In this document: positions 28,645 through 35,650 of the stretch, in pieces
Position numbering within the stretch: the stretch's first letter is position 1
Layout: the number at the start of each line of letters is the position of its first letter
Virus record (IMG/VR): IMGVR_UViG_3300028393_000001
Span: 59,963-123,962 of that record
DNA from: a virus
Length of the DNA: 64,000 nucleotides
Strand: one strand, 5' to 3'
The notes under the pieces: model-generated
The model's input: only the letters and a program-made list of their open reading frames with translations
Databases searched by the model: none
What the model was told of the DNA's origin: nothing
Made by a program: the position numbers and the translations under genes

Positions 28645-28673
28645 TTGTATAAATCATGTCCTTGTGTTATAAT
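28645..28673 (+). promoter_or_regulatory. Sigma70-type promoter of the homing endonuclease
   Basis: TTGTAT, 17-bp spacer, TATAAT (28668-28673). Expected start near 28680, which is downstream of the left arm of the hairpin at 28649-28706. Confidence 0.85.
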
Positions 28674-28706
28674 AATTTTTATATTATTTAATTGGGCATG
28701 ATTTAT
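28649..28706 (+). promoter_or_regulatory. RNA hairpin covering the endonuclease start codon
   Basis: 28649-28661 pairs with 28694-28706 over 13 bp with one G-U. The right arm contains GGG and the first two bases of the ATG at 28705. Only transcripts begun upstream (through the reductase gene) contain both arms. Confidence 0.75.
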
Positions 28707-29400
28707 GGCTTCAGGTATTTACTTATTAAGATTTTCAAACGGTAGTATATATATTGGGCAGTCAGTTAATATTTATGGACGGTATAAGGCACACTGTAAT
28801 AAATTAATTAAAGGTACTCATATAAATTCAAAAATGTCTATAGCGTATACTAAATACGGAATACCTTCTCTAGAAATTTTAATAGAGTGTCTTAAAGATG
28901 AACTAGATGCTAATGAAATAGCTGCAATTGAGGTTTTTGATAGTATTAATAATGGATTAAATATATCTCCTGCAGCAGGAGAGTTTCCTATATTAAATGG
29001 AGAATATAATGGCTCATCTAAGTATAGAGATAGCGATATTATACTAATAGTAGAATATCTGGTTGCAAATTTAGAGCAGCCACTTAAACTATCAGCTTCT
29101 ATATTAGGTATGCATTATTCTACAATTAAAAATATTGCTAATGGTACATCTCATAGATGGTTAATGGAAAGAATACCTGAAAGTTATAATAAATTAATAG
29201 CATTTAAAGGTAAACGTAGTATAAATACTAGTAAAGGAAAAGGGCTTAATTATAATATACTAAGTCCAGATAATATAATATATCCTATAACAAATATAAT
29301 TACTTTTTCCAAAGAACATTCCCTTAATGCAGGTGCATTAGGGGAAGTATTAAGAGGTAATACTCTTCAACATAAAGGCTGGAAATCTCCGCCTATTTAA
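28705..29400 (+). CDS. Free-standing GIY-YIG homing endonuclease
   Basis: 231 residues. GIYLLRFSNGSIYIGQSVNI gives the GIY...YIG motif, and GRYKAHCNKL carries the catalytic Arg and the following His; the catalytic Glu lies in DANEIAAIEVF. The C-terminal part (LSASILGMHYSTIKNIANGT; SLNAGALGEVLRGNTL) has the helix-turn-helix NUMOD-like DNA-binding pattern. It is not inside an intron and no intron is seen, so it is a Seg/mob type selfish gene placed after the reductase. It has its own promoter and a hairpin that can mask its start. The AT content is high. Confidence 0.92.
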   Translation: MASGIYLLRFSNGSIYIGQSVNIYGRYKAHCNKLIKGTHINSKMSIAYTKYGIPSLEILIECLKDELDANEIAAIEVFDSINNGLNISPAAGEFPILNGEYNGSSKYRDSDIILIVEYLVANLEQPLKLSASILGMHYSTIKNIANGTSHRWLMERIPESYNKLIAFKGKRSINTSKGKGLNYNILSPDNIIYPITNIITFSKEHSLNAGALGEVLRGNTLQHKGWKSPPI

Positions 29401-29432
29401 TTAATAAAAATAAATGGAACCACAAAAATAAT

Positions 29433-29606
29433 ATGACAACAGAAGAAAATACTACTCCACAAACATACTCCTTCTTATTCACACAGGAAGAAGCAAATAT
29501 TATTCTTAATGCTTTAGCAGAACTACCTTTCAAGGTATCTAATCCATTAATTGCTAATATGATTAAACAATTCCAAGAGCATACGCAATTAGCTAACGAA
29601 GAATAA
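29433..29606 (+). CDS. Hypothetical 57-residue protein
   Basis: ATG at 29433 to TAA 29604-29606. Product MTTEENTTPQTYSFLFTQEE onward; the core SFLFTQEEANIILNALAELP is typical of small phage proteins of unknown function. Last rightward gene, ending just before a convergent terminator. Confidence 0.65.
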   Translation: MTTEENTTPQTYSFLFTQEEANIILNALAELPFKVSNPLIANMIKQFQEHTQLANEE

Positions 29607-29611
29607 AAAAT

Positions 29612-29645
29612 AAAGCCCCTAAATCTTGCGATTTAGGGGCTTTTT
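29612..29645. terminator. Bidirectional intrinsic terminator between convergent operons
   Basis: 14-bp stem AAAGCCCCTAAATC / GATTTAGGGGCTTT with loop TTGC; T-run on the right (TTTTT) and A-run on the left, so it can end transcripts of both strands. Confidence 0.95.
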
Positions 29646-29649
29646 GCAT

Positions 29650-29904
29650 TTAAGCTTTTACAAATGTTTCAAATTCTTCTATGAGCATACTAATTGCTTC
29701 TTTGCCTGTTTCAGATTTAAAGTAAGCATCCATTTTATCCAAATTTTTGGAAATAAATACTTGCTGGGGTTGGGTTAGTGCTTTCCCAAAACTTTGATAA
29801 GTGCTTTCAAATAATGATAACATTTTTTGAGCTTGTGCCATATTATTATTAATATTAGGCATTATCATTTGAGGGGAAATAAGTTTAAGTAATTGTTCCA
29901 GCAT
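29650..29904 (-). CDS. Hypothetical 84-residue protein
   Basis: Product MLEQLLKLISPQMIMPNINN onward, helical (KMLSLFESTYQSFGKALTQP). Last gene of the leftward operon before the convergent terminator. No family recognised. Confidence 0.65.
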   Translation of the reverse strand: MLEQLLKLISPQMIMPNINNNMAQAQKMLSLFESTYQSFGKALTQPQQVFISKNLDKMDAYFKSETGKEAISMLIEEFETFVKA

Positions 29905-29955
29905 TATTTTTCCATATAAAAAGGTAGATGTTCTAATTTGTACATAATTTATCCT

Positions 29956-30426
29956 TTAATTATTATTTGCCATTATATTCCACTGTGTGCCGTCAAATAT
30001 TACTATAATTCCTTTATTTATTTCTAAATTTTGTGTTGAATTACCATCTATTTTTTGACCGCTAGTACCAGTAACACTAATATTACCGGTAACCTGAGTT
30101 TTTATTGCATATGTTTTACCTAATACACCCAATGGTAGGGTAATTGTAATATCTTTTTTAGTTGCAGCGATAAAGTAATCGTTAGCAGTAGCAGTATAAT
30201 TAATAGAAGTTAATTTTACAGTCTGTAAATTGTTAGTAGTTGCGCTTAATACACCTAAAGATGTAATGGACAAACCGCTACCGACTTGAATAATGCCTAA
30301 ACTAGTAGTAGTTGCTATATCAGATTCCAGCGAATAATCAAATACGCCAGAACTACTTTCACTAGGTACAGCTGGGACTCTTTTTAGTCCACGCCCAGGT
30401 TGGACTGGTGGTCTACTATAAGCCAT
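29956..30426 (-). CDS. Small fibre or decoration-like protein, family of four
   Basis: 156 residues. After a Pro/Ser-rich start (MAYSRPPVQPGRGLKRVPAV) it shows beta-rich repeats and a C-terminal module KTYAIKTQVTGNISVTGTSG...KGIIVIFDGTQWNIM. The same end (x-G-S-I-x-x-I/V-x-x-G-x-x-W) occurs in the genes at 30433, 30846 and 33021, so these are paralogues, probably virion fibre or head decoration proteins. The host target is unknown. Confidence 0.72.
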   Translation of the reverse strand: MAYSRPPVQPGRGLKRVPAVPSESSSGVFDYSLESDIATTTSLGIIQVGSGLSITSLGVLSATTNNLQTVKLTSINYTATANDYFIAATKKDITITLPLGVLGKTYAIKTQVTGNISVTGTSGQKIDGNSTQNLEINKGIIVIFDGTQWNIMANNN

Positions 30427-30432
30427 AATAGT

Positions 30433-30831
30433 TTAAGTTAATAACCACTGTACACCATCATAGATAAGTGTTAGTGAACCATAAGGTGTGTTAATTGTAG
30501 CGTTTACAGCACCATCAATGGTACCTGCAGTTGGAACAATAGTAATAGGTGTAGCAACACTAGCTAGACCTAAACCATCTTTGATAATAAAAGTTTGCCC
30601 TGCTACGCCAGCCGGTAGGTTTACTGCTACTGGAACTGGTCCAGGTACTTGTACTGCAATTGCAGCATCTGCACTTAAGACTGCTATGGGTGTTGCTACT
30701 GCAATTCGGATTGCTGTAATTACTACACCACCAGCACTAATAGTAATTCTATTTGCTCCAGTGCCTGTAGTAGGTGTGACTATGATACCAGTACCTGCAA
30801 TAATACTGGTAGGATTATTTGTATATGACAT
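30433..30831 (-). CDS. Small fibre or decoration-like protein, family of four
   Basis: 132 residues beginning MSYTNNPTSIIAGTGIIVTP, beta-rich, ending with QTFIIKDGLGLASVATPITI...YGSLTLIYDGVQWLLT. It shares this module with three neighbouring genes. Seven bases separate it from the next gene downstream. Probable structural protein; the C-terminal module likely forms a beta-sandwich or trimeric beta-knob (inference). Confidence 0.72.
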   Translation of the reverse strand: MSYTNNPTSIIAGTGIIVTPTTGTGANRITISAGGVVITAIRIAVATPIAVLSADAAIAVQVPGPVPVAVNLPAGVAGQTFIIKDGLGLASVATPITIVPTAGTIDGAVNATINTPYGSLTLIYDGVQWLLT

Positions 30832-30845
30832 ATGTGTCCTTAAAA

Positions 30846-31319
30846 TTAAGTTATGCTCCAGTTGGAGCCATTAAATACTACTGTAATACTACCAAATGGT
30901 ACATCAATAGTAGCTGTGCCGATATCAACATTTTGTGCTGTTCCTTGTATTGTAATAGGTGCATTATTTGCATTTCCACTACAATCCTTAATTACGTATA
31001 CTGTACCTAATATGCCTGTAGGTAATGTAATTGTTACTGGTGCTACGCTTAATACACATAGAAAATAGTCTGTGGCTAAAGCAGTATAAGTTGCTGTTGT
31101 TACATCAGTAACAGGCACTACGCCAGGTGTACCTGGTGGTCCTGGAGGCCCTGGAGGTCCAGGCGGTCCAACGGGTCCAGGTGGTCCAACTACTAGACTA
31201 TTATTAATAAATAAGTCTTTGTCAGGAATATATGGAAATATTGGATAAATAGGAGGAAACATTTGCATTTGCATTTGTCCCTCTGGTCCTTGGTTCTGCA
31301 TTTGTTGTGGAAAAAACAT
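30846..31319 (-). CDS. Collagen-like small fibre or decoration protein
   Basis: 157 residues. The start (MFFPQQMQNQGPEGQMQMQM) is followed by a Gly-Pro-Pro run of about 11 triplets (VGPPGPVGPPGPPGPPG...), a collagen-like trimerising rod, and then the common C-terminal module (VYVIKDCSGNANNAPITIQG; GSITVVFNGSNWSIT). Collagen repeats occur in many phage fibres. First gene after the terminator at 31328. Confidence 0.78.
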   Translation of the reverse strand: MFFPQQMQNQGPEGQMQMQMFPPIYPIFPYIPDKDLFINNSLVVGPPGPVGPPGPPGPPGPPGTPGVVPVTDVTTATYTALATDYFLCVLSVAPVTITLPTGILGTVYVIKDCSGNANNAPITIQGTAQNVDIGTATIDVPFGSITVVFNGSNWSIT

Positions 31320-31327
31320 AAAGTTTC

Positions 31328-31368
31328 CTTAATAAAAAGCCCCCTCGACTTATGGTTGAGAGGGCTTA
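31328..31368 (-). terminator. Intrinsic terminator (leftward)
   Basis: On the minus strand AGCCCTCTC / GAGGGGGCT stem (9 bp with one G-U) followed by TTTTTATT, placed just after the stop of the gene at 31384. Confidence 0.85.
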
Positions 31369-31383
31369 AAACTACACCAAATA

Positions 31384-32451
31384 TTAACGAATAGAAGTAT
31401 TTGTGTTAGTTGGGTTAGCTGTTAGTGTACCAGAACCAACATTAATTGCACCATTTGTAATGTTTTGGCCTAATCCGTAGATTAGATTAGCCAATGATGC
31501 GTATTGCTGTTGTTGCTGTGCTTGTTGTTGCATTTGATTAATGTTATTTGTAGTAGTAACGTTAATACCAGCTGTAGCTGCTTGTAGACGACCATCGCCA
31601 CGTAGTTCAATAATTTCTGCATTTGCATCAGTTAGTTGACGATTTAATGTTTGTTCGTATTGACTTACAATCAGTGCACGAGTAGTAGTACCATCAGCAG
31701 TAATAGCACGTTCTGTGTTATTAAAACCAACTAACATATTTGTGTTAACTTGATTTAGTTGTTGCATTACTGCAACTGCATTTGCATTAACAGCATCTTT
31801 TACGCCATCAATACGATTAACTAAACTACCTGTAGTAGAGTTAAATTGATTTGTCAAACCAATTGTTTGGTTAGCTTGACTAGCTTCCATTGCTGCTTGA
31901 CCTACTGCTACTGCTTTGTCAACTTGACCAATACTTTGCATTAATTGCATATTAGCCGTAGCTTGACCAGTTACGGCACTTTCGCCGCCATTGCCATTAC
32001 CACCAAATAAACCACCACCGCCTTGGCGTAGGAGGCTTCCTAAGATTAATCCACCAATCAATCCGCCACCACTACCAAAACCTAGACCACCATCTCCGCC
32101 GCCACTCATCATCATTCCTGCTGGGTTTAGAACTTCTGCCATTTTTTTCTTCCTTGTTTCATTATCAAAATAATTTGTTCCTGTTGACTCTATTGCAAAA
32201 GGAACCTCTATGTTACTGACTGTATCTCCGTACATTATAGTTACAGTACCTGTAACCCCTGGAGCATCCTTGATTTCAAAATATACTGGTTTTCCTGCAG
32301 GCCCCCAGAACTTATCTACTGGTGTAGTTAAGTTTCCGTCAACATACGCAACCACTTGTATATTATCAGGTTTGCTGACAGTTATCATACCGTCAGTGGG
32401 TATAATAACTGTGTTAGTAATCCCAGTAATGGGTTTTACTATTGACCACAT
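31384..32451 (-). CDS. Phage virion-like protein with Gly-rich and coiled-coil parts
   Basis: 355 residues. The first 90 residues look like a beta-sandwich (DGMITVSKPDNIQVVAYVDG; KPVYFEIKDAPGVTGTVTIM). A Met/Gly-rich segment follows (MMMSGGGDGGLGFGSGGGLI) and then a long helical region (MQSIGQVDKAVAVGQAAMEA) with Gln-rich runs. The pattern suggests a fibrous or scaffold-like structural protein that trimerises through the helices. No named family. Confidence 0.7.
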   Translation of the reverse strand: MWSIVKPITGITNTVIIPTDGMITVSKPDNIQVVAYVDGNLTTPVDKFWGPAGKPVYFEIKDAPGVTGTVTIMYGDTVSNIEVPFAIESTGTNYFDNETRKKKMAEVLNPAGMMMSGGGDGGLGFGSGGGLIGGLILGSLLRQGGGGLFGGNGNGGESAVTGQATANMQLMQSIGQVDKAVAVGQAAMEASQANQTIGLTNQFNSTTGSLVNRIDGVKDAVNANAVAVMQQLNQVNTNMLVGFNNTERAITADGTTTRALIVSQYEQTLNRQLTDANAEIIELRGDGRLQAATAGINVTTTNNINQMQQQAQQQQQYASLANLIYGLGQNITNGAINVGSGTLTANPTNTNTSIR

Positions 32452-32496
32452 TATATTTCCCTTCTCTTAATTTGTAATCTTACGATTACTGCATCC

Positions 32497-33024
32497 CTAG
32501 TTATCCCTATGATAACTAGGTAATTTTTCATTAATTATAGACCAATTGATAGTATTCCAGATATTATCAATATAGCCCCCTTTATTTGCGTGGTAATCTA
32601 AAGCCCATGAGTGTTCCCACCAATCTATTAATACAACAATGTCATTAAATATTGCATGATTTTTTATTGTACGTATTTTACCATCACTAGAAAGATATAC
32701 CCATCCGCTGCCTTGTATTTCAAAAGCAGCCTTTTTAATTTCTTGTTTAAATTTACTAAAATCTTCGTAGTAATGATTAATAAAGTCTAAGCTTTTGCCA
32801 AAAGGCTGATTAGTTTCCGAATATGGTTGTAGTTGTTGAAAAAAGATATTATGTAAAAAAGCACCTGCTTCATTAAATACAGGGTCGCCCTCATTATTAT
32901 TAAATCTTGTTACGTAACCACGAGCTAAGTTCTCGTAATGGTAATCTAAAGTTTCCGCACTCATAGCAGGACTTAATTCAGTTACACTATATGGAAGCGG
33001 GGCTAATACTAATATCTTATTCAT
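32497..33024 (-). CDS. sod: Fe/Mn superoxide dismutase
   Basis: 175 residues from the ATG at 33024, which overlaps the preceding stop (ATGA) and has GGAG upstream; a GTG at 33036 gives four extra residues. The four metal ligands are visible: H29 (MSAETLDYHYENL), H58 (NEAGAFLHNIFFQQ), D134 and H138 (LIDWWEHSWALDYHANKGGY), plus the conserved GSGWVYL. The second His of the usual HH pair after the first ligand is replaced (ENLARGYV). SOD removes superoxide. It stands between two structural-type genes, which is odd, and may be packaged or expressed late. Confidence 0.92.
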   Translation of the reverse strand: MNKILVLAPLPYSVTELSPAMSAETLDYHYENLARGYVTRFNNNEGDPVFNEAGAFLHNIFFQQLQPYSETNQPFGKSLDFINHYYEDFSKFKQEIKKAAFEIQGSGWVYLSSDGKIRTIKNHAIFNDIVVLIDWWEHSWALDYHANKGGYIDNIWNTINWSIINEKLPSYHRDN

Positions 33025-33317
33025 AGCGTACTCCACTCTATACTATTATATATAAAAGTTATGCTACCAAAATTTTTATTAATAACTTTAGTTAATTTTC
33101 CGTCTATAGTATTAGACTCACTACTAACCGTAATATTATTTATTTTTGCTCTACCACTAAAATCTTTAACTATATATAATTTTCCAGGTTTAGAATCAGA
33201 TGGTAATATAATCTCTACGCCTTCATCTGTAGCTAAAAAATGCTCTTCGCTGGTAGGGGTATATGGGGAATCGGTAACAAAACTAGTTGATATTATTCCA
33301 GAGGACTTTTGAAACAT
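33021..33317 (-). CDS. Small fibre or decoration-like protein, family of four
   Basis: 98 residues, MFQKSSGIISTSFVTDSPYT onward. The end KLYIVKDFSGRAKINNITVS...FGSITFIYNSIEWSTL matches the C-terminal module of the three genes at 29956-31319. It is the first gene behind the leftward promoter at 33372 and overlaps the SOD start by four bases. Confidence 0.74.
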   Translation of the reverse strand: MFQKSSGIISTSFVTDSPYTPTSEEHFLATDEGVEIILPSDSKPGKLYIVKDFSGRAKINNITVSSESNTIDGKLTKVINKNFGSITFIYNSIEWSTL

Positions 33318-33371
33318 CGGATTACCTTTATTTTATAGATACCAAAACTTTTTGTACCAATTTATTTTACA

Positions 33372-33400
33372 ATTATATACTTTATACCAAAAAAGTGCAA
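33372..33400 (-). promoter_or_regulatory. Sigma70-type promoter (leftward)
   Basis: On the minus strand TTGCAC (33400-33395), 17-bp spacer, TATAAT (33377-33372), 54 bp before the ATG of the gene at 33317. ATACCAAAA-like boxes at 33339, 33354, 33384 and 33400 surround it. Confidence 0.83.
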
Positions 33401-33433
33401 TACCAAAAATTTGTGCTATAAAATCCAAGCATG

Positions 33434-33475
33434 AAAAAGCCCCTATAAGTATTACTACCTATAGGGGCTTTTTTA
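33434..33475 (-). terminator. Intrinsic terminator downstream of phoH
   Basis: Inverted repeat AAAAAGCCCCTATA / TATAGGGGCTTTTT; the minus-strand copy ends in a T-run just past the phoH stop. Confidence 0.93.
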
Positions 33476-34144
33476 ATTTCTATAAGCCATTATGATTTGT
33501 TTACATAGTTTACTTCGTACTATATCTTCATCTAAAAATCTGATTATTTCAATGCCAGGAATACCTTCAAGTCTATGAACTGCGTCATCTAATCCTGAAT
33601 CTTCGATGTCACTTTGTTCAGAGTCTCCTGAAAAAATCATTTTAGTATTTTTACCGATTCTGGATAAAATCATTTTCATCTCAGTAACGGTGGCGTTCTG
33701 AGCTTCATCTACTAATACAATTGCATTATCAAATGTTGCTCCTCTCATAAAACCAAGTGGTCTTGGTTCAATAGTCTTAGTTTTTAACGCGTACTCATAA
33801 AATCCTTTACCTAAAGCCCTAGCAAATACACTATCAAAAGGATCTAAATAAGGTGCATACTTTTCTTCCAGTGTTCCGGGTAAGAAGCCTAAACCTCTAC
33901 CTGTTTCAACATTTGGTCTTGTTAGTATTATCTTATCTACTCTACGATGAAATAATTCTGAGGCAGCATAACTAGCTGCTACATAGGTTTTTCCAGTTCC
34001 TGCACTACCTACTCCAAATATAATATCATTATGTTTAATAGCATCTAGATATTCTCCTTGGATAAAGTTTAATGGTTGTACTTCTTTAAAAGAAGCACTA
34101 TAACTTTCACCTTCATTTCTTCGACTCTTTTTACCAGTAGCCAT
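33473..34144 (-). CDS. phoH: PhoH-like ATPase
   Basis: 223 residues. Walker A GVGSAGTGKT at about 44-53 and Walker B IVLVDEAQNATVTEM, with SGDSEQSDI as the sensor region, are those of the PhoH family (RecA-like fold, T4-like and many marine phages). Suggested roles include RNA/DNA helicase or nuclease activity during phosphate stress, but the phage role is not settled. It lies at the end of the leftward lysis operon and is followed by a terminator. Confidence 0.93.
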   Translation of the reverse strand: MATGKKSRRNEGESYSASFKEVQPLNFIQGEYLDAIKHNDIIFGVGSAGTGKTYVAASYAASELFHRRVDKIILTRPNVETGRGLGFLPGTLEEKYAPYLDPFDSVFARALGKGFYEYALKTKTIEPRPLGFMRGATFDNAIVLVDEAQNATVTEMKMILSRIGKNTKMIFSGDSEQSDIEDSGLDDAVHRLEGIPGIEIIRFLDEDIVRSKLCKQIIMAYRN

Positions 34145-34169
34145 ATGTTCTCCAAAAATGATTAATAAA

Positions 34170-34358
34170 TTACTTCTTTTTTACAGGAATTTTTGTTCCT
34201 TGATGTTTTTTATGTAACTTTTTAACCTTTTTGGCGGGTTTTTTAAATTTTGCGGTTTGTGTTGTAGTACTTACAGGTTTTTCTGGTACTGAGGCAGTTG
34301 CCAAACCAGAACTTACTAAAAACACTAATGAAAGCAGAGTTAAATATACTTTACTCAT
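34170..34358 (-). CDS. Exported Lys-rich small protein
   Basis: 62 residues from the ATG at 34358; a longer frame from 34406 lacks support. The signal peptide MSKVYLTLLSLVFLVSSGLA is cleaved after TASV or SGLA, leaving a basic tail (FKKPAKKVKKLHKKHQGTKI). Position between phoH and the holin-like gene suggests a lysis or envelope role. Function unknown. Confidence 0.6.
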   Translation of the reverse strand: MSKVYLTLLSLVFLVSSGLATASVPEKPVSTTTQTAKFKKPAKKVKKLHKKHQGTKIPVKKK

Positions 34359-34365
34359 AACAGCC

Positions 34366-34704
34366 TTATAAAATTGGATCATTTGAATTTGGAATGACCT
34401 TACCAATCCTACTTGGAGTAGTAGGAGTAACTGAGCTAGCAGGCATACTAGTTCCAGTTATTTTTTCTTGTGTACGACCATAAGCCGCAATACCAAGCAC
34501 AGCACCCATAGCAATATGAAATAAGCCTGCGCCTTGCAAGGTTAATGGTTGCCATTGTGTAGAAATTTGTCCGTGCCCTATTTGTTGTAGTAAACTCCAT
34601 AATATAGGAAATACCATAAAATCACAACTACATACAGCCATGTACATCCAGCCCATAGCTGGTCTCCATTTAGCAGTAACCCAATGTTCTTTATCATCTT
34701 CCAT
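34366..34704 (-). CDS. Holin-like membrane protein
   Basis: 112 residues. KWRPAMGWMYMAVCSCDFMV, FPILWSLLQQ, and PLTLQGAGLFHIAMGAVLGI with AAYGRTQEK match the pattern of the three-helix phage holins found with GH19 endolysins (K-W-R-P...D-F...F-P...P-L-T-L-x-G-x-x-x-F-H...G-A...G). Holins open the inner membrane at a set time so that the endolysin reaches the wall. It is in the same operon as the endolysin and spanins. Confidence 0.82.
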   Translation of the reverse strand: MEDDKEHWVTAKWRPAMGWMYMAVCSCDFMVFPILWSLLQQIGHGQISTQWQPLTLQGAGLFHIAMGAVLGIAAYGRTQEKITGTSMPASSVTPTTPSRIGKVIPNSNDPIL

Positions 34705-34712
34705 AAATACTC

Positions 34713-34829
34713 CTATCTATGTCTATCATTTAACCAGTCTTTAAACATTACCCAAAATATCATTACTAAAGGTACGCATCCTAATAAAAATAAGGCATCA
34801 TTAAATGTAATAATTATATTAAAATGCAT
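34713..34829 (-). CDS. Small membrane peptide in the lysis cluster
   Basis: 38 residues, MHFNIIITFNDALFLLGCVP onward, with GGAGGATAATTT just before the ATG, a strong ribosome binding site. One or two membrane segments and a basic tail (KDWLNDRHR). Position 8 bp before the holin-like gene suggests a holin partner or antiholin; this is inference. Confidence 0.55.
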   Translation of the reverse strand: MHFNIIITFNDALFLLGCVPLVMIFWVMFKDWLNDRHR

Positions 34830-34832
34830 AAA

Positions 34833-35450
34833 TTATCCTCCACTTTTTGCGGCTGTTTCAATTTGTTTCTTCTGCTCTTGTTCTCTAGCCCACTGTTGTT
34901 CTCTAATAATTTTTGCACGTTTTGCTTGTGCAATTTCAAACTCTTTTTGTTGTTCGGTCATACTATAAAACTGTACACCTAACATAATAAACGCAGACAA
35001 CACTAACCCAAATCCCACTGTATACATAGTCATCATAAAGTACTTAGCCATTTTTTCTTTATGTAACTGTTTAGCTTTTGCTATTGCTTCTTCGCCCGCA
35101 CGTTTTTCTTTTATTAGTCTAGTACGCTCAGCAATCATCTCTTGCCAAATTTGAGGTTTACCTAGCTGCCAATAAATCATATCCTTTAAAGCTCTTTCAT
35201 CCTCACGTAGTTGATTACTACGCATAGCAAACTCAAGTGCTTGACGCCCAAGTTGAGCATCAGTTTTTCCAATAGATTCATGCTTAGCCTTAATACTAGC
35301 CATATGAACTTGATCAGCAGATTCGAAAAAATGCCCTACTTGCCCAATAATGCTATTAACATCCTTGCCCATAGCAATTGCTTGCTTAATACCGCTAATT
35401 GCTGACTGCGCTGCTGAAAAAGCAAGACTTATAGTAATTGGATCAATCAT
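34833..35450 (-). CDS. Phage protein with one membrane segment and coiled coils
   Basis: 205 residues. The N-terminal helix (MIDPITISLAFSAAQSAISG) is followed by charged helical parts (AGEEAIAKAKQLHKEKMAKY), a membrane segment (FMMTMYTVGFGLVLSAFIML) and a Gln/Glu-rich tail. Similar small membrane proteins lie with lysis genes in other phages of T5-like and marine types. Function unknown. Confidence 0.7.
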   Translation of the reverse strand: MIDPITISLAFSAAQSAISGIKQAIAMGKDVNSIIGQVGHFFESADQVHMASIKAKHESIGKTDAQLGRQALEFAMRSNQLREDERALKDMIYWQLGKPQIWQEMIAERTRLIKEKRAGEEAIAKAKQLHKEKMAKYFMMTMYTVGFGLVLSAFIMLGVQFYSMTEQQKEFEIAQAKRAKIIREQQWAREQEQKKQIETAAKSGG

Positions 35451-35647
35451 TTTTTAATAGTATCTTTACAGCATACTAACTCCATCTTACAAACTTTTCC
35501 TGCCTTGACATATTCATTAACACCATATGTTTTTCTACCTGTTTCACAAATTTCTTTAAGTACTAATTCAGTATTAGGCCAAGGCTTATATGAATCAGCA
35601 CTAGATGCTAAACAGATAACCGTAAGTGCTAAAAGAATATATCTCAT
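35447..35647 (-). CDS. Exported Cys-rich small protein
   Basis: 66 residues, signal peptide MRYILLALTVICLASSADSY and four Cys in the mature part (EICETGRK; KVCKMELVCCKDTIKK). It overlaps the next gene downstream (34833-35450) by four bases. Envelope location is likely; role unknown. Confidence 0.6.
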   Translation of the reverse strand: MRYILLALTVICLASSADSYKPWPNTELVLKEICETGRKTYGVNEYVKAGKVCKMELVCCKDTIKK

Positions 35648-35650
35648 AGA

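Noticed and set aside
33024-33036. GTG start for the SOD gene
   Set aside because: ATG at 33024 has a GGAG at the proper distance and an ATGA overlap with the previous stop.
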